Shown: positions 9,527 through 18,724 of the stretch, in pieces | How the letters are laid out: each line of letters opens with the position of its first letter | How positions within the stretch are numbered: the first letter of the stretch is position 1 | NCBI GenBank assembly: GCA_039105265.1 | Contig: JAPFFF010000008.1 | Span: 5,456,001-5,520,000, forward strand | Length of the DNA: 64,000 nucleotides | Direction: 5' to 3' | Origin: Tritrichomonas musculus | Lineage: Eukaryota > Parabasalia > Tritrichomonadida > Tritrichomonadidae | The notes under the pieces: model-generated | Seen by the model: the letters and a program-made list of their open reading frames with translations, nothing else | The model's database searches: none | What the model was told of the DNA's origin: nothing | Program-made: the position numbers and the translations under genes

Positions 9527-10315
9527 ATGATACGTGATGTATGGGCTTGGAACCTTGAGCAAGAAATAAAAATCATTTCAGACCTTATTATTGATTATCC
9601 ATATATTGCAATGGATACAGAATTTCCTGGTGTTGTCGCTAAGCCAGCTGGTTCGTTTCAATCAACTGAAGAATTAGAATATCAAAGAATGAGATGTAAT
9701 ATTGATATATTAAAAATTATTCAAATTGGTATATCTCTTGGTGATGGAAATGGAAAAGTTCCTTCTCCTTGTTGTGGATGGCAGTTTAATTTTAAATTTG
9801 ATTTATCATCAGATCCTCATTATCAAAGAGCAATTACACTTTTACAGCAGTCAGGCATCAATTTTAAAAAGTTTAACGAGGAAGGGATTGACGTATATGA
9901 TTTTGCGCGTTTAATTATTCCTTCTGGAATGGTTTTATGTGATAGCGTTACTTGGGTAACTTTTCATGGTAATTCTGATTTTGGATATTTTTTGAAAGTC
10001 TTAACATGTCAGCAATTACCTGAAGATCTTCAAGAATTTTTTAGGCTACTTCAAATCTATTTCCCTCATTTTTATGATATTAAGTATTATACATCAGTTC
10101 AAAGTTCAATTGCTAATGGGCTTCAAGGCATTGCCGATCAATTACGCGTTGAAAGAGTTGGAAAAGAACATCAAGCTGGTTCAGATGCATTTGTTACATT
10201 AAAAGTTTTCTTTGAATTACAAAGGCAAATGTTTTGCAAGGATATTAGTGAAATGTCAGCAGAAAACAAACTTTATGGTGTTTCTCCACCCCCTGAAAGC
10301 AGTCCTATTTTTTAG
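9527..10315 (+). CDS. CAF1: CCR4-NOT deadenylase subunit CAF1 (CNOT7/POP2 family)
   Basis: A 262-residue DEDD-type 3'-5' exoribonuclease of the CAF1 family. The whole chain matches the nuclease domain. Catalytic residues are all present: D30 and E32 in IAMDTEFPG, D151 in HGNSDFGYFLK, and H215 plus D220 in EHQAGSDAFVT. The SVTWVTFHGNSDFGY and LQGIADQLRVERVGKEHQAGSD stretches are typical of CNOT7/CNOT8. It removes poly(A) tails from cytoplasmic mRNAs as part of CCR4-NOT, which starts mRNA decay and silencing. The length is close to the family norm (about 285) with a short C-terminal tail rich in serine and proline. The start codon lies 50 bases from the divergent coiled-coil gene. Confidence 0.95.
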   Translation: MIRDVWAWNLEQEIKIISDLIIDYPYIAMDTEFPGVVAKPAGSFQSTEELEYQRMRCNIDILKIIQIGISLGDGNGKVPSPCCGWQFNFKFDLSSDPHYQRAITLLQQSGINFKKFNEEGIDVYDFARLIIPSGMVLCDSVTWVTFHGNSDFGYFLKVLTCQQLPEDLQEFFRLLQIYFPHFYDIKYYTSVQSSIANGLQGIADQLRVERVGKEHQAGSDAFVTLKVFFELQRQMFCKDISEMSAENKLYGVSPPPESSPIF

Positions 10316-10715
10316 GGTTTTTTTTTACATTTTTGTTAAAATAATTTACTTCTTCATTAAGCAAATAAATTCAAAGATGAATAATGCATGAGCGACAATA
10401 TCCAAAATAATTATTGTTTAAATTCGCCAATTTCAATTAACTAAAAACGATTCATATTAATTGATATGGTAATTAATAAATTATAATTCTATTTGATTTA
10501 TGTGAATTTGATATTTTTTTGATTTCATTTTCCATATGAATAAAGCTTAAAGATTTTGACCATTTCTTAATTATTTACTGGTATGTTCCCCATATCAATT
10601 GATTAAATTTATTATTTAAAAAATGCTTTTATTTTACATTATTGAATACAAAATGATAAAAAAATAGCATAATGAAGTGTAATTTTAATAATATAATTAT
10701 AAAAACAAACATTAT
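10316..10715. other. AT-rich spacer between convergent genes
   Basis: Holds the 3' ends of CAF1 and of the MRH-lectin gene. No gene, RNA or repeat recognised. Confidence 0.6.
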
Positions 10716-11390
10716 TTATAATTCTTCTGTTCGATTGGTTTCATTGATATTATCTATAGCAACTTGATTAATACAATGGATTGTATCATAATTAAATTTA
10801 ATTATGTTCTGAATATAGCAAATAACGCCTACACCAAATCTAATACGGAATTCAATAGATGAATTATAGTCATTTATGAAAACTGTTTCAATTATATTTG
10901 ATTGATAAAGCGATGGATCGCAATAATACTCAACAACAGTTGTAGCATTTTTGATAATTGAAGTATTTAAAAAGTCTGTATAATTTCCCTCCCATTTTTG
11001 TTGGAAAACTGTTTGATTGAAAATTAATGGACCTTGTGTTTGGCCAATAATATGTGTTATATTTGCATCTGTTGAATTTCGTTTTAATTGGGTCTTTAGG
11101 GTTACATTATTGAAATGGCATAGTTTAAAAAAATGAGTGAAGCCAAATTTGAATGAAGCGCAACGTCCTTCAAGCGCTTTTTTGATTCGTTCAGACGCAT
11201 GTTCAATATTGGTATATCCTGGGTAAGCAGGGCCATCGCTTTTAAAACATAAATAAGATGAATTATCTTTGTATGTAACAAATGTTTGAGCTCCTTCTGG
11301 TGGAGGATAATGCTTTTTGGTTGTATTATGATATTTTACAAGATATTTTTCTTTAGGAATTATCAGTGCAAGGAAGAAAAGAAAAAACAT
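10716..11390 (-). CDS. secretory-pathway MRH-domain protein, OS-9/Yos9-like lectin
   Basis: A 224-residue protein with an N-terminal hydrophobic signal (MFFLFFLALII). Its body resembles the mannose-6-phosphate receptor homology (MRH) domain of OS-9/XTP3-B. It has GRCASFKFGFTHFFKLC at the start, an internal Q/W stretch (NQTVFQQKWEGNYTDF), then VEYYCDPS, IETVF and a final IRFGVGVIC, with cysteines at the spacing expected for MRH disulfides. About ten N-x-S/T sites suggest heavy N-glycosylation. OS-9-type proteins read trimmed N-glycans on misfolded glycoproteins in the ER lumen and pass them to ERAD. The chain ends in TEEL, which resembles a weak KDEL-type ER retrieval tail (inference). It lacks the long C-terminal region of animal OS-9. 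A glucosidase II beta-like MRH protein is the alternative. Confidence 0.6.
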   Translation of the reverse strand: MFFLFFLALIIPKEKYLVKYHNTTKKHYPPPEGAQTFVTYKDNSSYLCFKSDGPAYPGYTNIEHASERIKKALEGRCASFKFGFTHFFKLCHFNNVTLKTQLKRNSTDANITHIIGQTQGPLIFNQTVFQQKWEGNYTDFLNTSIIKNATTVVEYYCDPSLYQSNIIETVFINDYNSSIEFRIRFGVGVICYIQNIIKFNYDTIHCINQVAIDNINETNRTEEL

Positions 11391-11680
11391 TTGTATCTAA
11401 ATGATAGAAAATTAATCAACTTTTTGTAAAATTCATATCAAAATTGAGATCATAAGTGTTCAAGTCTTTTCTTCTTTGAAATCCGATATCTTGATGCATT
11501 TTAGTATTGCCTCTTGCGTGTAATCAGTAGTTTGATTTTAAAAAAAAAATAATAATAATAAATTAGATTTGAAATAAAAACAATTTTAACATATATAAAA
11601 TAGAAAGCGTTTTCAAAATAGATTTTCCAAAAAATCCTTGAAATTACAAAGAAAAACTAAATAATATAACGCATATAAGA

Positions 11681-13444
11681 TTAATTTGATTCATAATAGT
11701 AATAAGATGAATATTCATTTTCATCATTTGGTAAAGCTTTTCCTAGAATTAAATCATCATCTTTTTCTGTAGAATTTTTATTTGAATAAGGAACGATATT
11801 AATATCATCTTTTTTATCTATCAAATTTTTGTTTTCTATTTGAATCTGATTTGGTTGATTTGTAAAGTGAACCAAACCATCGTTTTCATCATCGCTATAA
11901 TTATAAGAATTTATTTCATCGCTAATTTTTTGATTATAATTGTTCTCTACTTGATTAGATAGTAATTTTTGTGCTGAATGAATAGAAATTCGAGGAACTA
12001 TAGAATCTTTTTTTTCATTTGGTTCAACATTTTCATTTGTCTTATTGATTAGCATATTAAATTTATCATCACTCTCAATTTTATCATTCTCATTCATTGA
12101 ATTTTTAATTTCTCGGTTTTTGTCTATATCATCAAAATCACTTGAATAAGAATCTGAATCAATAAATTTACCAATAGCATCCTGAGTTTGAAAAATGCTA
12201 TCTTGTGTATTTCGAATTATACTAGCGTGCGTTGAAAGATTAGAAGATTCTTGATTTCGTTTATTATTATTTTCTTTAATTTCGTCTTTAATCTTAATTG
12301 TTTTCTTTATGTTCTCGGTTTGTTTATTTCTGAGAATTTTATCTTTTTTGCTCTTTTCAATGATTTTTTCGTCATTGGGTTCCATCAATGGCGGTAAAAG
12401 AGCTTCGAAATCTAAACCAATTTCATTAATTATTTTTGAAACGCATCCAGTAGTTGTTGGATGTGATTTTGTCGAATCAATCTTATTTTTCTTACTTTTT
12501 CTAATGTCAATAACGCATTTTCTATTTGCAATTGGTGCTAGTTCTTCTTTATGTCGAGCAATCATCACATCTCGCCAATGACTCCTGACTTTTTCGAATG
12601 ATTCCATTTCTTTATTTTGATTTTCAAAAAGTTTTTCTTTGGCTTCATGGTAATCTAAATTTAATTGCGATTGTGCAAATTCCATTTCTATTTGCATTTG
12701 CTGATCAACTTCTTTTTTTAGTATTTCTGCTTTATCAAATTCACCACATCTTGCACATTTTTTTTCTCTTGTCATTAAACTTAATAATTTAGGTGAAATT
12801 TTTCGATAACGATCTGGTATAGTTTTTTTCCATTGTTTTTGAAATTCATTATATTCTTGTTGCTGTTTCTGCTTAAGTTGTTCTCGTTTTTGTTCTGTTT
12901 CATCATCAAATTCAATTATTTCAAGAGTAAGACGATCCATTTCTTCCTCTTTTTTGATTTCAAAAGAATCCAATTCCTTTGATAAATCGACTGGTATGAC
13001 TGCTCTTTTCGAAAGTTCAGATGTGATAGCTTTATAAAGTTGATTGGCTTGTTTAGCTTCAGGATATCGTCTTTGTAAACCACAAAATTGAGTATACTCG
13101 CGCAAATGTCCTGATAAAACATTAAGTTTATCTGTTTTAATTTGTGATAAATCACAATTTTTGTAAAGTGATTCTCTTAAATCGATAAGTTCTTGATCGT
13201 TTAGAAGTGATTGAGATTTCATTGGTTTGAGTGGTTCCTTTTTTGTGTTTTTAGATAAATATGAAGGAATAGGTGGTGGAGCTTCATTTCGTGAAGGAGT
13301 TGTTCGATATATTCGTCCAGTCTGCTTTGCCGATCGAATCGATGTCTGAGCTCTCATTACAGCACGGTGAGATATTTGAATTTTATGTGGTTTTCTTGAT
13401 GAAATTAGAGATTTGTCTTTTGTTGAATGAAAACTCTTATTCAT
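11681..13444 (-). CDS. long coiled-coil protein with acidic low-complexity tail
   Basis: A 587-residue protein. The N-terminus is basic and disordered (1-80; RKPHKIQISHRAVMRAQT). A helical region (about 85-190) has a predicted coiled coil (FDDETEQKREQLKQKQQQEY). A conserved-looking segment at about 205-320 includes REKKCARCGEFDKAEILKKEV, HYHEAK-like and SFEKVRSHWRDVMIARHKEEL stretches. A long Asn/Asp/Ser/Glu-rich tail closes the chain. The CARCGEF pair of cysteines alone is not a zinc finger. I recall similar proteins as an expanded trichomonad family of unknown function. No enzymatic motif, signal peptide or membrane segment. Confidence 0.75.
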   Translation of the reverse strand: MNKSFHSTKDKSLISSRKPHKIQISHRAVMRAQTSIRSAKQTGRIYRTTPSRNEAPPPIPSYLSKNTKKEPLKPMKSQSLLNDQELIDLRESLYKNCDLSQIKTDKLNVLSGHLREYTQFCGLQRRYPEAKQANQLYKAITSELSKRAVIPVDLSKELDSFEIKKEEEMDRLTLEIIEFDDETEQKREQLKQKQQQEYNEFQKQWKKTIPDRYRKISPKLLSLMTREKKCARCGEFDKAEILKKEVDQQMQIEMEFAQSQLNLDYHEAKEKLFENQNKEMESFEKVRSHWRDVMIARHKEELAPIANRKCVIDIRKSKKNKIDSTKSHPTTTGCVSKIINEIGLDFEALLPPLMEPNDEKIIEKSKKDKILRNKQTENIKKTIKIKDEIKENNNKRNQESSNLSTHASIIRNTQDSIFQTQDAIGKFIDSDSYSSDFDDIDKNREIKNSMNENDKIESDDKFNMLINKTNENVEPNEKKDSIVPRISIHSAQKLLSNQVENNYNQKISDEINSYNYSDDENDGLVHFTNQPNQIQIENKNLIDKKDDINIVPYSNKNSTEKDDDLILGKALPNDENEYSSYYYYESN

Positions 13445-13690
13445 CTCGTTAATACGTTAGTTAATCTCTCAAAAAAAAATTTTAAAATTGAGATGTTTAT
13501 TTTAAATTAAATTAATTTTTGATTCAAAAATTTTGAATATAAAGTAAAAAACAAATAAAATAGATGCAAATACTGATGTTGGAAGAGTATATTGGAAAAA
13601 CTTCTATCTGGTGAAAAGAGAATTTAAAAAAAAAAGAATTATTCTAAAAAACAGATATTATCTTTATAAAATAAGAAATGCGTGTAAATT

Positions 13691-14140
13691 TTACTTGACT
13701 TTTTCACAAACACCACCTACTGCCTTAATCTTCTCTTCAGCAGAACGGGTGAAATCTTTGGCACGAACAATGAATGGTACTTGTGGAAGTTCTCCGCGGC
13801 CTGTAACTTTGAAGAAACCGTTAGCAACGCAATCAATAACAGGAACAGCATCCTTTGCACCTTTTCCTGTAGCTTGTTCACGAACTTCTTGTGGAACAAG
13901 TGTCCATAACTTGTCAATGTTGATTGATGGATTCCATTCGCGGCATGGAAGAAGATGTAAATGACGCATACCAACTTTTCCGAAATAACCTGGATGATAA
14001 CGATCAAACCAGGTTCTTTGGTGATGTTGACCACCTGCGTTACCGTGACCACCGGGTGATTTCCTGTGTTTTCCAACACGGCCATAACCCATAGATTCTT
14101 GACCTCTTAATTTTCTGCTTTTATGGAAACGAGTAGGCAT
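13691..14140 (-). CDS. RPL27A: 60S ribosomal protein uL15 (L27a/L28e)
   Basis: A complete 149-residue uL15. It opens [13 protein letters not shown] and carries [20 protein letters not shown], the glycine/histidine-rich loop that reaches into r[19 protein letters not shown] and LWTLVP follow, with the C-terminal globular part ending VCEKVK. Length equals that of human RPL27A (148). It is a structural protein of the large subunit. Codon use is clearly more GC-rich than in its neighbours, as expected for a highly expressed gene. Just upstream of the ATG (14141-14180) a GC-rich patch reads TTATGGCGG on the minus strand. The same word recurs at 17655-17663, in front of another gene, and may be a promoter element. 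Confidence 0.97.
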   Translation of the reverse strand: MPTRFHKSRKLRGQESMGYGRVGKHRKSPGGHGNAGGQHHQRTWFDRYHPGYFGKVGMRHLHLLPCREWNPSINIDKLWTLVPQEVREQATGKGAKDAVPVIDCVANGFFKVTGRGELPQVPFIVRAKDFTRSAEEKIKAVGGVCEKVK

Positions 14141-14858
14141 TTAGCAAAAGGCTAAGCCAAACCGCCATAACCGAAATTTAAAGGACAAATTATTAAAATC
14201 AAATTAAAATTACAATTTTATTTGATTTATTTGTCAAATTGCTGTTTATTTTCGATATAAGATATAAAAAGGTATTAGTATTTAAGAACCATTCACCTTT
14301 TTGACATTTCTTGAAATCATCAAAATGATTGGGACAGTTAATTGGTACTGTGTTTGCCATCATTTCAGAGCCCAATTTAAGAAATGATTTGATTTGTGTG
14401 AAACAAATTATCTGTTCTGTGTTACACTCCCAATTCAAGGTTTTACACTCCAAAAAACGATGACCGATTTTACATTCAAAAATTGAGTGACTCTAAAAAA
14501 GTATTCACAATCAGATTCTACTTCTTATCCAAAGAGTCCGGTAAGAAGAACATCTATAAAATGATAAAAGCTTCTGATGAATCATAGATCCCCTCCAGAA
14601 ATGATATCATAAATGAAACTAACAGGTTCTTTCATATGAAAGGCAATAATCGAGATGTATTGTCTGTGAAAAGTCTATATAGGATATTGAACATTTATCT
14701 GGATGCTTTGAAGAACATTTACCTTTTATCTTGTACAAGCCCAATATTGGTCTGGAGTAAAAAGAGAATGCTCTTACACCGATTTAATAAAAGAAAAAGG
14801 ATTACGATTCGGATTTTGATGATGACGAACCCCAAAGAAGAGAAAAAACTGATTCATA

Positions 14859-14891
14859 TAGGGTGTCCAACATAGATTTAATAACTTTTTT
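14859..14891 (+). repeat. mariner terminal inverted repeat, transposase 3' side
   Basis: 33 bases identical to the inverse of 16102-16134; begins TAGGGTGTCC and ends in a T6 run. Confidence 0.93.
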
Positions 14892-14935
14892 AATATGAAA
14901 TAAAAAAAATAAAAATAAATTTAATGAAATCTTTA

Positions 14936-15955
14936 TTAAATGTAATTTCCATTTGTAGTAATTACTTTTTCCAATCTTTCTATCCACTCCATAAAAAGTG
15001 ACTGCCAAAAACTTTTGGGAAATGAATTCAAAATTTCTATGATGTGATCTTGAAGATCTTTTTCAGTGGCGTGCTCAACTCCTTCCAACTTTTCTTTAAC
15101 TGTCCCAAAAAGTCCAAAGTCGGAAGGAGCGATATCTGGACTATATGCAGGATGCTTCATCGTCCTGAAGTTTGAATTCAAGAGAAAGTCATTAACCTTT
15201 TTAGATTTATGGCATGGAGAGTTATCATAATGCAATATTTTTCTAACACATCTTGGAGAACGACCTTGAGGATATATTTTTTCATCAATTTGCGTAATAT
15301 TATTGATGAAATAATCACTATTGAACTTTACACCTTTTGGGAGGAAATCAACAAGAACAACGCCATCACCATTGAAAAAGATTGTAACGAACATTTTTCT
15401 TTGCATGTTCGTTTTGATGGTTCTATTTAAGAGCTCATCTTTTGAAATAACCCATTGTGACGATTGCGTGTATTGGTATAAGAACCAAGACTCGTCACCC
15501 GTCACAATGTTGCAGAAATGGGTTCTCTGCTCACTGAGTAAAATTTCCAGCATCGATTTTGCTAGAATGACCCTATTTTGTTTTTGGACATTATTCAGCA
15601 CATGTGGGACCCACTTTGTTTGGTAGCAATGATAGCCAAGAGCATTTGTTAATCTGTCTATTACAGTACTTGGTGAAATTCCGAGCATCTTGGCTATCTG
15701 TCGAGCAGAAAATAATGGATTGTTGTCAATCATGTTTTTGACAGCAACCGTTATTCCATCATCTTTAGGTTTTTCACGAACTGGTTGATCATGGAGGTTG
15801 GTTCTCCCAACCTTGATTTGTCTTATCCAATATCTGATAGAATCAATACTGTATGCTTGTTCTCCATATGTTTCTTCAAAAATTTCGGCGATCTGTTCTG
15901 CTTTCATGTCTCTTCGATAGCAAAATGCGCAAGCGTACCTTTGTTCAATTTCCAT
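14936..15955 (-). CDS. mariner transposase (DD34D), intact
   Basis: A 339-residue transposase. The N-terminal paired-like DNA-binding region has two helix-turn-helix units (about 15-50 with AEQIAEIFEETYG, and 80-115 with SARQIAKMLGISPSTVIDRL). The catalytic domain has TGDESWFLY (first Asp), HYDNSPCHKS (second Asp) and SPDIAPSDFGLFG (third Asp). Exactly 34 residues lie between the second and third Asp, which is the DD34D mariner signature. No stop or frame break. It performs cut-and-paste transposition into TA sites. The start ATG at 15953-15955 lies 147 bases inside the 16134 end, leaving room for the TIR and promoter. Confidence 0.97.
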   Translation of the reverse strand: MEIEQRYACAFCYRRDMKAEQIAEIFEETYGEQAYSIDSIRYWIRQIKVGRTNLHDQPVREKPKDDGITVAVKNMIDNNPLFSARQIAKMLGISPSTVIDRLTNALGYHCYQTKWVPHVLNNVQKQNRVILAKSMLEILLSEQRTHFCNIVTGDESWFLYQYTQSSQWVISKDELLNRTIKTNMQRKMFVTIFFNGDGVVLVDFLPKGVKFNSDYFINNITQIDEKIYPQGRSPRCVRKILHYDNSPCHKSKKVNDFLLNSNFRTMKHPAYSPDIAPSDFGLFGTVKEKLEGVEHATEKDLQDHIIEILNSFPKSFWQSLFMEWIERLEKVITTNGNYI

Positions 15956-16101
15956 TTTTAAAAATAAATTAACAAACGTACATAAATATAAACGTATTTT
16001 GTCATTTTTTCAAAATTTTGTTCAATTTGAATAATTGGAATAAATTATCTTGCATGCAAGTATTTTTAATATAATTCACAAAATAATTTATATTAATTGT
16101 G

Positions 16102-16134
16102 AAAAAAGTTATTAAATCTATGTTGGACACCCTA
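16102..16134 (-). repeat. mariner terminal inverted repeat, transposase 5' side
   Basis: Inverse copy of 14859-14891 with no mismatch over 33 bases; followed by the TA duplication at 16135-16136. Confidence 0.93.
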
Positions 16135-17381
16135 TATTCAGACTTAGAACAAACAACAGAATCTGATTCTTTATATGAACCACATTCTGAGTCAAGTGAT
16201 AAAAATATCGTCGTAAAAGAAGTTTGGAATATGAGACCAGGAGAAAAAGTAAAAAAATGGGAAAGAATTAATAATCATATGATGGATTTTATAAAAACAT
16301 TAACCCCGAGACAACGAGAGAATGAACGGACTATCGAACAATTAAGAAGACATATGGAAAAATTTTTCGATTTAAGATTGACCAACCATTACATCGGAAG
16401 GCTTTATAATTTTCGTAAGTACTTCTACCATAAGAGGTTCAATTGTGGAGAAACATCTATTATCCTTTACTTTTACAAAAATCAACTTGAATAAAATATT
16501 TTTTTGACAGCCATAATTTCACTTTTTTTAAATGCACAGAGGAAGGAAGCCCAATTCTGAAAAAGAGAAAGAAAAGGAAATGGATTATGAAGACTACATC
16601 AAGGAATACTATTCAGAAGACAAATCATCTAAAAGAAAGAAAGAAATCAAAATCATTCAAAGAAAATTGATGTACAAGAAACGTCTTCAAAAGGAGACTC
16701 TGAAACAAATAATTGAACATTTGCATGCAATCGAGAATACTTTTCATACGATCAAAACTGCAAATGAAATGGACGTAACACGCCAAATTCAGTTCACTGC
16801 GAGATTTGAACCAATGAAAGAAAAAGTTCAAGATTATGAAGAAGAAGAGGATTTTATTATTGAAACCGAAGATGAGAAAGATCAAGATGAACAGATTCAA
16901 CCTGATAAGTATAAATATTTATGTATACAAGAATCTGATAAATAAATATGAAATAAAAAATTTGAAATATGGTGGTTCCCATCAGATATTATATATTGAA
17001 AAAATAAAATTTTTGAAAAGAATTATTCAATAATTTTAATTCAAAAGTTTATCATATGACAAAACATATACAGAAAAAAGACAGCCCATTTTTAAATACA
17101 ATATTTGATGATCGGTATTTTGTAAACCGAAAATTTGCCATACCCTATTGAAAATCAAGTGAAATAAGTGTTGTTTTCAAAAACGCTGAAGGATTCATTT
17201 TTGAAATATATTGAGATTTGAATCAAATTTTGAATGAAAAAACATTTTTTTTTCATTTCTTTATATAAATATGTGATTTTGGTTGGTATATATTAGTAAA
17301 TACTTTTGAACCATCATTTAATTTGTCTCAAATTATCTTGAATTTCTAATTTCTCTTTTCTATCTTTCAATTAAAAAAAAA

Positions 17382-17391
17382 CATCCCGCCA
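17382..17391 (-). promoter_or_regulatory. E2F-like site, distal
   Basis: CATCCCGCCA; its complement TGGCGGGATG recurs at 17657-17666. TGGCGGGA is the E2F/DP core. It stands out as GC-rich in an almost pure A/T spacer, about 340 bases upstream of the next start codon. Confidence 0.4.
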
Positions 17392-17656
17392 ATTTCCTGA
17401 AAACTCATCAAATTCTCAAAAAATAATGATTCAATTTAAATATTGAATAAAAAAGAAAAAAAAATATATTCAAAATTATCTTAATTTATGCCAAATAGAA
17501 AATATTAAATTTGGATATTAACAAGTTAAATTTTATATATAAACAATATATAGATTTATAAAGAATAATCATCAAAAATTCATAAGTTCCAGCATATTTC
17601 ATGTTCAAAATCAGAAAATTGAATGTATGCGTACGTTAAACAAAATCAATTTTTTA

Positions 17657-17666
17657 TGGCGGGATG
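17657..17666 (+). promoter_or_regulatory. E2F-like site, proximal
   Basis: TGGCGGGATG, 59 bases before the ATG at 17725, in inverse orientation to the distal copy. An E2F-family protein is encoded at 39.0-39.6 kb in this window. Confidence 0.45.
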
Positions 17667-17700
17667 AATACATGCATCATTATCTATTTGCAATTCACAA

Positions 17701-17711
17701 TCACTTCATTA
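17701..17711 (+). promoter_or_regulatory. initiator-like motifs (TCACTT, TCATTA)
   Basis: Two overlapping-in-register copies of TCA-Y-T/A occur 14-24 bases upstream of the ATG at 17725. This matches the trichomonad initiator consensus and the usual short 5' leader. Confidence 0.4.
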
Positions 17712-17724
17712 TTTTTAAAGAATA

Positions 17725-18237
17725 ATGAACGGTCCAATAGAATTTGGTACAGATTCGATTTCTTTTTCAAGGATGCCTCTTCAAATAAATAATTCAGGAA
17801 CGAATTCAATTGCTTTTAATGATATGGAATCTCGTTTTTCAGAATTTGACATAGAACCAATGAACTTTAATGCATTTGATGGAAGTTTAGAAAGTAGATT
17901 GAATCGCGAACTAGGAATTTGTCCTCAAGTTAGCAATGATGAAGTTGTCATCCCAACATCCCCTATACCAAGTTCTCCAAATACTCAACAAATCCAAAAA
18001 GAGTCAACAAATCAAGTGTTTCATAATGATATGAGTTCGAATTCATTTATGCCACCCACACACGAGGATTTTATGGTATCTTTGAAAGAAAAGCCTATGC
18101 AAAGAATAACTCCAAACCAAGGCTGCAACGTGGAATCTCTTGTGTTGTATCCATTCAGATCTGTTTATGATGTTGAAATTGCAGTTCAACAAATGAGAGC
18201 CTTTGAGGCTCGCAGATTTGGTCATACTAACAGTTGA
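17725..18237 (+). CDS. small protein of unknown function
   Basis: A 170-residue protein, mostly disordered and Ser/Asn/Pro-rich (for example SPIPSSPNTQQIQKE at about 80-95). A more ordered C-terminal part at about 125-165 (NVESLVLYPFRSVYDVEIAVQQMRAFEARRF) looks helical. There is no signal peptide, membrane segment or recognised domain. It looks real because it has an initiator-like motif and a GC-rich E2F-like site upstream, and normal codon use. Possibly a regulatory or adaptor protein; no function can be assigned. Confidence 0.65.
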   Translation: MNGPIEFGTDSISFSRMPLQINNSGTNSIAFNDMESRFSEFDIEPMNFNAFDGSLESRLNRELGICPQVSNDEVVIPTSPIPSSPNTQQIQKESTNQVFHNDMSSNSFMPPTHEDFMVSLKEKPMQRITPNQGCNVESLVLYPFRSVYDVEIAVQQMRAFEARRFGHTNS

Positions 18238-18724
18238 AATCTGCGAATAGATGCCATCTATTTGTACACATCAGAACTAGCAATATGAGATGTGGCAGGC
18301 CTTTAGAAGATTCTTCAAAATAAGTATAATTTTCAATTTTAACTTTGCCCAATAGTGATTTAATAGATTTATTAGTTAATGCGTTATGTATTCATGCTTT
18401 TTAAGAAATTAAGATAATTATTTAAACTGTTGTATTTATATAATTATATAATTTAAGCCATATATTTGGAAAAAATCGATTATGACATGAAATTGTAACA
18501 ATCATTGGCATGAGGAGTTCTTTGTAATGTAGAATGAAAATAAAATTATTAATAATACTTTGGAAGCTCATATTAGATTATTGCTTTTGCATTTGTAGCC
18601 TTTTTATTATTTTATAATGATGTTAAAAAATTCATGCTAATAAAATCTTTGTAACTTTAACAAGTTTTGAATAAAATTTCAGTTTTTTATTTTATTTGAA
18701 AGATTACTAATTATTAATCGAACC
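18238..18724. other. spacer
   Basis: AT-rich sequence between two rightward genes. I see no gene or repeat in it. Confidence 0.6.

Larger units (their letters stand above)
14859..16134 (-). mobile_element. mariner (Tc1/mariner) element with perfect TIRs, apparently intact
   Basis: A 1276-bp element. Its ends are identical for 33 bases (14859-14891 and 16102-16134 inverted), starting TAGGGTGTCCAACATAG. TA dinucleotides at 14857-14858 and 16135-16136 are the target duplication. It carries one intact transposase on the minus strand. The size, the TIR length and the GGGTGTCC ends are like Tvmar1 of Trichomonas vaginalis. Identical TIRs and an unbroken gene suggest a recent insertion. Confidence 0.93.
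14461..16945 (+). pseudogene. decaying gene with C2HC-like finger, split by a mariner insertion
   Basis: Protein-like pieces occur in several plus-strand frames: about 14490-14560 (YSQSDSTSYPKSPVRRTS), 14650-14760 (a CIVC...HLSGCFEEH finger of CxxC-HxxxC type with internal stops), and 14791-14858 (KDYDSDFDDDEPQRREKTDS). Removing the mariner plus one TA joins 14858 to 16137 in the same frame and continues to 16494 (acidic, then RPGEKVKKWERINNHMMDF). A frame change then leads into 16532-16945, a basic coiled coil with an acidic end. The stops upstream of the insertion and the shift downstream do not depend on the transposon, so the gene appears already decayed. The family is unknown; the finger resembles UBZ-type zinc fingers. 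A GTAAGT at 16415 gives no in-frame splice that I can find. Confidence 0.6.
16946..17724. other. spacer upstream of the 17.7-kb gene
   Basis: AT-rich with no protein-like frame. It contains two GC-rich E2F-like words (listed separately) and an initiator-like motif close to the next gene. Confidence 0.6.

Noticed and set aside
13611-13964. Plus-strand ORF over RPL27A
   Set aside because: Antisense shadow of a highly conserved ribosomal protein gene.
14199-14453. 84-codon minus-strand ORF with several cysteines (CHCH-like at first sight)
   Set aside because: No ATG at its start, cysteine spacing does not fit a CHCH or NDUFA8-type domain, and it overlaps the decayed plus-strand gene.
16415-16539. 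Possible intron (GTAAGT to CACAG) in the mariner-split gene
   Set aside because: Splicing does not restore the downstream frame, and the 3' end lacks the trichomonad ACTAACACACAG motif.
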